A stretch of DNA of 64,000 bases from Hordeum vulgare subsp. vulgare (taxonomy: Eukaryota; Streptophyta; Magnoliopsida; Poales; Poaceae), in contig NC_058521.1 in the NCBI RefSeq assembly GCF_904849725.1, forward strand, positions 145,046,744 to 145,110,743, given 5' to 3'. Positions 56,976 to 64,000 of the stretch are shown in pieces. Below the pieces are notes generated by a model. The model was not told the DNA's origin. It did no database searches and saw nothing but the letters and a program-made list of their open reading frames with translations. Position 1 is the stretch's first letter; each line of letters opens with the position of its first letter. The translations under genes and the position numbers were made by a program.

Positions 56976-57898
56976 AGTACCTCCAAGAGAGACAGATGAA
57001 TAAAGTTGGCAGAAATGTTTGACCATACCGAACCATGTGGATGGCAGCTTGTAATAGAGTACTTTTGAATTGGAGTTTTTGATAAGAAATTAAGGATGTA
57101 ATAAAGGATTGATTACGAAATGAATATGATTTATGGAAGAAGCTATGATGGATCAGCAAACGTTTTCTTAGGAGCATACGAAAACCTGAGAGTTGTGAAG
57201 ATACGATAGATGTTTCGTTCAGCTTGCAGAACCAATGGATTATCCGAACTTCGTTCGTGGACAAGAGAATTTCTGCAACGCTTGTGAGGATGCCCAAGTG
57301 TTAGAATGCGAGATTCGCTAAACCTTATACAAAGAAATGATTTGGGTGCGGAATGGATTGATCACCATGACGACTTACTCTTATCATTTATCTTGCTATT
57401 CGGAATGGTAAATCTGAGAGACTTACCCATAGTGAGAGACGACGTTCTTTGAAGCTTTTGTTTAAGCCATAGAATGGTATGATGAACGCCCCAAGTACAT
57501 GGCAGTTGTTGTCACACGTAGGAAATTTTACGGTGAGGATGAAGACAAGACCCCTCTCTCTGCAGAATAACCACAAATGGAAGACCACCATGAGAACCAT
57601 CGATATGTTATTTAGAATTGACCACGAGACTGTCAGTTAAGAAGACCCAGTGATGGAAGAAGCTTATATCAACGGGAGAGCATCACCAAACGATTTAATA
57701 TGAAGGATGTGCGATGTCAGTTGCCAAAAACCCCAGAGGATCGTTAAAGCATTTTGAGGGACCAGTATCTCTCATTTTAAGTGTGGTAGCATCCCACCTT
57801 GCCGGAGATTGGATTTGTTAGAAGACCCCCAAAACCCTAACCTTTCTTTCTAGCCTCTTCGAATCTCGAGGACGAGATTCATTTTAAGTGTGGTAGTT
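56976..57898 (+). other. 3' interior of the non-autonomous element
   Basis: No long ORF. Short frames such as IEWYDERPKYMAVVVTRRKF (about 57463-57520) look protein-like but are surrounded by stops, so this may be a decayed coding region. Two copies of CATTTTAAGTGTGGTAG (57773-57789 and 57880-57896) are present; the second is the polypurine tract by position. Confidence 0.65.
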
Positions 57899-60800
57899 TG
57901 TAACATTCCAAAATTATAAATTTTGGAATGTTAATATAATTATTATTAGATTTTTTGTTGGTTGCCTGAGTGATTGAAACTTGTGTGAAATTTGAAACTT
58001 TTCGAAACTTTTGAATGAGAGGGAATAAAATGACTTTCCCCATCTCCGATGAATTCAAATTCATCTTTTTTTAAAAATCAGCGAGAGGAGATAGCATGAC
58101 TTCTTCAACTATAAAGAATTTGAATCAAGGTGGCATTGGAATTCCTTTCGATTTTGCTTTGCATTTTGTTTCTTCCACACTCACGGAATGCCGGAACCAT
58201 ATCTTGTCAAGCAAGAAAAAGAGAGGAGAAACATGACCCTCCAAAACCCGGGGATATTCTTTGAAATACTTGAGCTATGAAACCCAAGATTTATTTGAGA
58301 AAATATTTGCAAAAATAAATAAAGCATTTAGGGATTTCCTAAAAAACATTTTTTTTCAAGTATTTATTTTGGTAGTGGAAAAATGCCCATCTTTTTGGAT
58401 TTATTTTTCTGAAAATTTTAATATATTATACCCCTATATTCCGAGGATATTCTATTTCCTTTTAATCATATTAATTCCTGTTTTAATAAAAAGGGAAAGA
58501 GATCTCTTATTTTAGGAATGTACTTGGGCCACGTTAGGAAACCAATCTGGCCCAATCCCACCTTCTTCTTCCTCCTCACGAGCTTCCTTCTGTGGCCATG
58601 GCAGAAGCTTCTCAGGAAGCTTCCCTCCCCCGATTCGCGGGCTACACTTCCTTCCTAAGCCTCCCACCACCCCTATAAGAACGCCCCTCCTCTCCTCGTT
58701 CCATTTTCCCCATCAGCTCGCCCTCTTCCTGCCCGTAGCCACGACGCCCTCACCATTGTTGTTCCTGCAAGGAGCCGAACAGAAGAGCGCCCAGGAGCCC
58801 CTGACGCCCCCTTCCTCGCCTCCGGGACCCCCTCCGCCGTCCCCCCTCCCCGCCGGCGACCTCCCCACCTCGCCGGAGCAGCTACCTCGCCGGAGTTCTT
58901 CCTCTCTGTCACCCATGGTGAGATTCACAAAATCCCGTATTGCAGTTTTTTCAGAAAATTGCAATCTTAGAAATTTCATATCTATTAGTGTATAACTCCA
59001 AATTAGATGATATTTTTTGCATTGGATCACAAATTTTATGCAGTTTCTGTAAATATATAATTTGTCTATGTTTGGATTTATACAAATTGAGTTAGATCAG
59101 ATTTGAATTAAAGCTTGTTTTGCTTATTCCGGGAGTTTAAAAATAGTTTTAATTTGATTCTTTTTGCTGCTGCTTCGTATTGATCATATCATTCAGTAGT
59201 TTAAGTTTCAATTTTCTTTAAATATTTTTACTTAGGGTTTTAAGCAAAACAGATTCTGTTTTAGCCTTTTTTGTTTTCTTGCTATTTCTTTTGTATTAAT
59301 TGTTCTTAATTTGTTTTTTTTTGTAATTGTGACAAGTTATATTTTGTTTTTTGATATTTACCAGTAACTTTTCAACAACAACAAAATTTTATTTTATTTA
59401 TTCTTATTTGTTTGCATGGAATCAATTCTAGTTCCATACTAACTTGCGAATTGGTTTCATTGCTAGTTTGATTTCCTATTTTGAAAATACTTATAAAATA
59501 ATATTGTTTTGTAAATTTTACTTCTGTTATCTTAGTTATTTTATATTTTGTTTTTTGTTTTTTTTTCTATTTTAGTGTTTTATTTTCAGTTAGAACAAAA
59601 ACTATATATAGTGTTTGATGTAGTAGAAGGCTTCCTAGCTTCTTTGAAGTTTCCTTTGGATTTTTATCCGCTCTCTCTTATTGATTTTTGATTGCATCAA
59701 CTTTTATTGATGTTTGTTAATTGATTGCTAGAATGATTGCTAGTGTGAGTGCTTATGTGAATACTATGTTTGATTATATAGATTTCATCGGAGAGTGACG
59801 AATAGTTCTATCACGTATTTCCCGAGAACGAAAATTCTTCTTCGTCAACATCACCAGGCAAGTCACTTTGATCATACTATCGCCTATGTTTTATGCATCG
59901 TAGTTCTACCATCCTATGCCCAATTGCATGCTGAGTAGGTACTTGCAAATTTTAGTATAGATTGTAGTATCATGTGGCAGGCACACAATAACCCCGATAC
60001 TTGGCCCCGGGACGACAAATTTCATATTGCTATGCTTGAGTAGACGGGATTTCGGTTGAGTGCATAACACGAGTGATGCGAGGTTGATTAAATAATCAAG
60101 ACCGGTTAAGACAAGATTTTCAAGACCTCGGACGCAATGCAACTCTGGGTGAAGGACGGTTGATCGGCTCCCTGGAGAACCCAGTGGATGACCCGGGATG
60201 CTGGAGAGGCCATGACATCCTGCGGAAAGCTTCACCCAGGCTCAAAGAGACGGACGGATATTTTCAAGACCCAAGGCTTACCTGCACAGCCACAAGTCAT
60301 TATGGGCTCTGGCTTGGTTGGACAACGCGGCGACTCTGGACAGACGGTGCTAGCAGATGTAGAAGAACGGTAGGATTGAATGGGCACCGACAGGGATTCA
60401 GAGGGACCCGTTGAAAGACCATGTTTTGATGATCCGGTCTTCAAACACCCTGAAGTGCGAGGACATACTCGGAGGCGATCAAATCTTGTGGGGAACGTGT
60501 GCAAAACTCTGCAGAGTACTCAAACCTAATCGATTAGCCGTGTCCAGGGTCATGGACAGCTTGAGCCAAAGGAACTAAAGTTATCTGGATTTCTCAACAC
60601 CATTAAATATATTTGATGAGGGTAATTAATGACAACTCGGGTACGAGTACTGGTTGGCGGAACCATCTTGTTAACAACCAACCTTGTAGTAATATTTTTC
60701 TTTTAGCCTCTCTTGATGTAGGAGAAAACTTTCTTTTCGCTAAAAACTTATAGCCCCACCTACCATATATGCATATAGTATAGATGATTACTTTTCACCC

Positions 60801-61116
60801 CTCTCTTATGTGACTTGCCGGCATATTCAATATGCTGACCTACACGGCTGCAACCTCTTATGTTGCAGGTATTTTCCTGGGCGTGTAAGAGTACGATTCA
60901 GGGTTACGGTCTACACTCAACTTGCCGTTGGTGTTTATTGGGACTCCACTCCCTTGACTGCTTCCGCTAAAATATTTAAGGTATATATCAGTTTTACGCT
61001 ATTTACATGTGATTGCACTTTGATATATACATTGATGTACTGTGTGTGCCAGCATATTGATCCAGGGATGGCACAGATACACAGAGGCTTGACTCGTTTT
61101 GAGTCGGGTCGCTACA
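57899..61116 (+). repeat. 3' LTR (3.2 kb) of the non-autonomous element
   Basis: It starts TGTAACATTCC and ends GGGTCGCTACA, followed by the GCCTT duplication. It has the same internal order as the 5' LTR: CTATAAGAACGCC at about 58673, ATG GTGAG at 58915-58922, and TTGCAG at 60863-60868. Confidence 0.95.
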
Positions 61117-62065
61117 GCCTTGTGTGTATCAAACGTCACAATGTAACTGGGTGACTATAAAGATGCTCTAGAGGTTTCTCCGAAGGTGTCCGTTGAGTTA
61201 TTATGGATCAAGACTGGGATTTGTCACTCGGTGTGACGGAGAGGTATCTTGGGGCCCACTCGGTAATACAACATCACACAGAAGCCTTGCAAGCAATGTG
61301 ACTTTGTGTAAGTCCCGGGATCTTGTATTACGGAACGAGTAAAGAGACTTCCTGGTAAACAAGATTGAAATAGGTATGCGGATACTGACGATCGAATCTC
61401 GGGCAAGTAACATACCGAAGGACAAAGGGAATGACATACGGGATTATATGAATCCTTGGCACTGAGGTTCAATCGATAAGATCTTCGTAGAATATGTAGG
61501 ATCCAATATGGGCATCCAGGTCCTGCTATTGTATATTGACCGAGGAGTCCCTCGGGTCATGTCTACATAGTTCTCGAACCCGCAAGGTCTGCACACTTAA
61601 GGTTAGGCGATGTTTTATGCGTATTTGAGTTATATGGTTAGTTACGAATGTTGTTTGGAGTCCCGGGTGAGATCACGGACGTCACAAGGGTTTCCGGAAT
61701 GGTCCGGAAACGAAGATTGATATATAGGATGACCTCATTTGATTACCGGAAAGTTTTCGGACATTACTGGGAATGTACCGGGAGTGATGAATGGGTTCCG
61801 GATGTTCACCGGGGGGGCAGCCCACCCGGGGGAAGCCCATAGGCCTTAGGGGTGCCGCACTAGCCCTTAGTGGGCTGGTGGGACAGCCCAAGAGGCCCTA
61901 TGCGCAGGAATCAAAGGAAAAAAGGGGGAAGTGGGAAAGTGGAGAAGGACTCCACCTTCCAATCCTAGTTGGAATAGGATTGGAAGGGGAGGACTCCTCC
62001 CCTTGCTTCGGCGGACCCCTTGGGGCTCCTGTTGAGCCTCAAGGCAAGGCCCTCCCCCTCCCTCC

Positions 62066-62073
62066 TATATATA
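62066..62073 (+). promoter_or_regulatory. TATA box of the Angela-type LTR
   Basis: TATATATA within CTCCTATATATACTG, about 470 bp before the LTR end. It fits the known core promoter position of BARE-1/WIS-type LTRs. Confidence 0.65.
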
Positions 62074-62540
62074 CTGAGGTATTAGGGCTGATTTGAGACA
62101 ACTTTGCCACGGCAGCCCGACCACATACGTCCACGGTTTTTACTCTAGATCGTATTTCTGCGAAGCTCAGGCGGAGCCCTGCTGGGATAGATCACCACCA
62201 ACCTCCGGAGCGTCGTCACGCTGCTGGAGAACTCATCTACCTCTCCATCGCTCTTGCTGGATCAAGAAGGCCGAGATCATCGTCGAGCTGTACGTGTGCT
62301 GAACGCGGAGGTGCCGTCCATTCGGCACTAGATCGGAGCGGGTCGTGGGACGGTTCGCAGGGCGGATCGAGGGACGTGAGGATGTTCCACTACATCAACC
62401 GCGTTTCTTAACGCTTCCTGCTGTGCGATCTACAAGGGTACGTAGATCCAAATCCCCTCTCGTAGATGGACATCACCATGATAGGTCTTCGTGCGCGTAG
62501 GAAAAAATTTGTTTCCCATGCGACATTCCCCAACACAATG

Positions 62541-62811
62541 CTGGAATAAACTGGGCATCAAATGGAACAATGCAGACCATAGATTGGAATTGCTCACTTA
62601 CGCAAGAGAGCAATGGGGCAAGAAGATCTTCATGGATACCTTCCTACTGGCTGCCTGGAATATATGGAAGGAAAGGATAAACAAATACTTTACAGGGATT
62701 ACACCGACACTACAAGCCTGGCGGAGGCGACTTAAAGTTAATCTAGATAACCTAAGATACAAAACCCCTGAAAGCCTGCATTCTCATATGTGTGATCTGG
62801 GAAACTCTTAG
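62541..62811 (+). pseudogene. LINE 2 ORF2, C-terminal end
   Basis: The frame resumes with CWNKLGIKWNN after the Angela-type LTR, continues with the Trp-rich FMDTFLLAAWNIWKERINKYF (aligned with LINE 1 at 22140-22210) and ends at 62809-62811. It is the natural C-terminus of ORF2. Confidence 0.83.
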
Positions 62812-62960
62812 TGTAGTTTCTTTCTTTTCCTCTATACCCCCCTCTCTTTGTCATCTCCCAAATGGCTGGGGACACATGTATAGATATGTACCGTTGTTGG
62901 ATGTCTTAAGTTAATATATATGCAGTAGGACCCTCTCCTACTGTTTCCAGCCTAAAAAAA
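62812..62960 (+). other. LINE 2 3' end: stem-loop and poly(A)
   Basis: The short 3' UTR has an 8-bp stem CAGTAGGA/TCCTACTG with loop CCCTC (62923-62943), then A7 at 62954-62960. It has the same position and sequence as in LINE 1. Confidence 0.8.
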
Positions 62961-63534
62961 CATACAAGTTTTTCATACAGTTCTTGATTCCTTCTTTCCC
63001 TTTATCCTTTTTTCTTTTTTATTGTCCTTTTCTTGTTTCTTTTTCCAAATTCCTAATTGTTTTTTTCAAATAGATAAATTTCTTTCCAAAATCCATGAAC
63101 TAATTTTTTTGAAACTCGTGAATTTTTTAAAATAGATAAGCTTTTTCGAAATCAATGATCGTATTTTTTCAAATTTGATGAACTTGATTCAAATTTTTGA
63201 TTTTTTTCAAAACGATGAACTTTTTCAAAGTTGATGAACTTTTTCAATTTAGATGCACTATTTCCAAATTCGATGAACATTTTATTAAAATCGATGAATT
63301 ATTTTCATTGTTCGATGAACTTTTTTGAAAAAAACGGTGAACTTATTTTAATTTGTGAACTTTTTTTATACATGAACTTTTTCGATTTGGTGAACTATTT
63401 TTTGAATAGATGAACTTTTTCTGCATGTTCGTGAACCTCATTTGTAATATGTGAACATGTTTTTAAATAATTGAAAAAACTAAACGCTATGGCGTAATGT
63501 GCAATAAATAGCGTGTCTAAGTTTCTATTGTTTT
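62961..63534. repeat. T-rich degenerate repeat with GATGAAC words
   Basis: From about 63070 the sequence cycles through variants of TCGATGAACTTTTTC every 20-30 bp, with GTGAAC variants on the right. The element class is unknown to me. The left 100 bp are CT-rich. No gene. Confidence 0.75.
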
Positions 63535-64000
63535 TGTTGGGGAACGTCGCATGGGAAACAAAAATTTGCTACACACACGCAATACCTATACATGGTGATG
63601 ATCATCTACGAGAGGGGAGAGTGAATCTACATACCTGTTAGATCGCTAAGCGGAAGAGTATATAACATGGTTCATGTAGTGAAACATCTTAGTGATCCAA
63701 ATGCAGCCCATCCCGCGATCTCATCACGATCTGTCCCGTGATCCCATCACGATCCATCCCGATCTAGTGCCGAACGGACGGCACCTCCGCGTTCAGCACA
63801 CGTACAGCTCGATGACGACCCCCGCCTTCTCGATCCAGCAAGAGAGACGGGGAAGTAGATGAGTTCTCCGGCAGCATGAAGGTGCGCCGGTGATGGTGGT
63901 GATCTAGTACATATAGGAGGGAGGAGGCAACCTCAAACCCTCAAGGTTTGAGCGAAATTGGAGGTGGAGAAGTCCTACTCCAATCCTAGTAGGAGTAGGA
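63535..64000 (-). repeat. Angela/WIS/BARE-type LTR on the minus strand, running off the window
   Basis: It starts TGTTGGGGAACGTCGCATGG, the reverse complement of the end of an Angela-type LTR. It aligns in reverse with 62535 and leftward in the solo LTR (for example ACGTACAGCTCGA against TCGAGCTGTACGT). It may be a solo LTR or one end of a full element. Confidence 0.92.

Larger units (their letters stand above)
51474..61116 (+). mobile_element. Non-autonomous retrotransposon with 3.2-kb LTRs, gag and an unknown ORF
   Basis: LTRs of 3220 and 3218 bp (51474-54693 and 57899-61116) flank only 3205 bp of interior. The target duplication is GCCTT (51469-51473 and 61117-61121). The interior has a primer site TGGTATCAGAGCA, a gag, a second ORF without recognised domain, and no protease, RT or integrase. 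The TGTAACATCCC start resembles chromovirus (Tekay-type) Gypsy LTRs, so an autonomous Gypsy partner is likely. The LTRs look about 98-99% alike in the parts I compared, which suggests a young insertion. Confidence 0.93.
51089..62535 (+). repeat. Angela/WIS/BARE-type solo LTR, split by a nested element
   Basis: It starts TGTTGGAATTATGCCC at 51089 and ends CATTCCCCAACA at 62535. It is flanked by the perfect duplication CAATG (51084-51088 and 62536-62540), and the LINE 2 frame is restored across it. With the nested element removed it is about 1.8 kb, the usual length of these LTRs. No interior follows, so it is a solo LTR formed by recombination. Confidence 0.94.
34894..62960 (+). mobile_element. 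LINE 2, 5'-truncated, split by four nested insertions
   Basis: This is a relative of LINE 1 that starts inside ORF1. Pieces lie at 34894-36347, 39510-39875, 47665-51088 and 62536-62960. The reading frame and motif order continue across each insertion, and each insertion has a matching target duplication. It ends in a stem-loop and A7. The left flank is env-like ORF B and the right flank is a T-rich repeat, and I see no duplication joining them. Confidence 0.85.

Noticed and set aside
1..64000. Host cellular genes, tRNA or rRNA
   Set aside because: Every long frame with recognisable motifs belongs to a retroelement; no tRNA-like cloverleaf other than primer-site complements was seen by eye.

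Overview
The window looks like a gene-free stretch of repetitive DNA from a large grass genome, most likely wheat, Aegilops or barley. The evidence is the families present: an Angela/WIS/BARE-type Copia LTR (start TGTTGGAATTATGCCC, end CCCCAACA), a SIRE/Maximus-type Copia, a Tat-type Gypsy with an antisense gene, an Athila-type Gypsy without RT or integrase, and plant LINEs. Family names are from memory of motifs and are not database results. I found no cellular gene, tRNA or rRNA.

Nested layout. (1) Positions 1-2229 and 22470-23449 are the 3' internal end (env-like third ORF) of a SIRE/Maximus-like Copia element, A. Its LTR (23450-24797) runs directly into gag and pol of a second copy, B (24798-34893), so the two internal domains share one LTR in tandem. 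(2) Element A is split by LINE 1 (about 2230-22469), which is itself split by a complete Tat-type Gypsy element (4439-17771, 509-bp LTRs, CCCCC target duplication). (3) After 34893 a 5'-truncated relative, LINE 2, runs to 62960. It is split by a solo 3.2-kb LTR (36348-39509, duplication AGACC), a gag-protease-only Athila-type element (39876-47664, duplication GGCCC) and an Angela-type solo LTR (51089-62535, duplication CAATG). That solo LTR is split by an element with two 3.2-kb LTRs and a 3.2-kb interior (51474-61116, duplication GCCTT). (4) The right end holds a T-rich array of GATGAAC-like words (62961-63534) and the start of an Angela-type LTR on the minus strand (63535-64000).

Almost every coding region is broken by stops or frameshifts. 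The two ORFs carried by the 3.2-kb-LTR element are the best preserved apart from one stop in gag.

Most interesting points: the Tat element carries, between integrase and 3' LTR, a minus-strand gene that resolves into seven exons with six GT-AG introns in consistent phase, with a 74-bp palindromic tandem array in its one long intron. The B copy of the SIRE-like element has a promoter-like module in front of its env-like ORF that repeats the G-box/TATA layout of its own LTR. The 3.2-kb-LTR element has a gag with about six zinc-knuckle-like motifs, a second ORF I do not recognise, and LTRs laid out like a promoter, 5' exon and intron. Both LINEs end in the same stem-loop directly before the poly(A).
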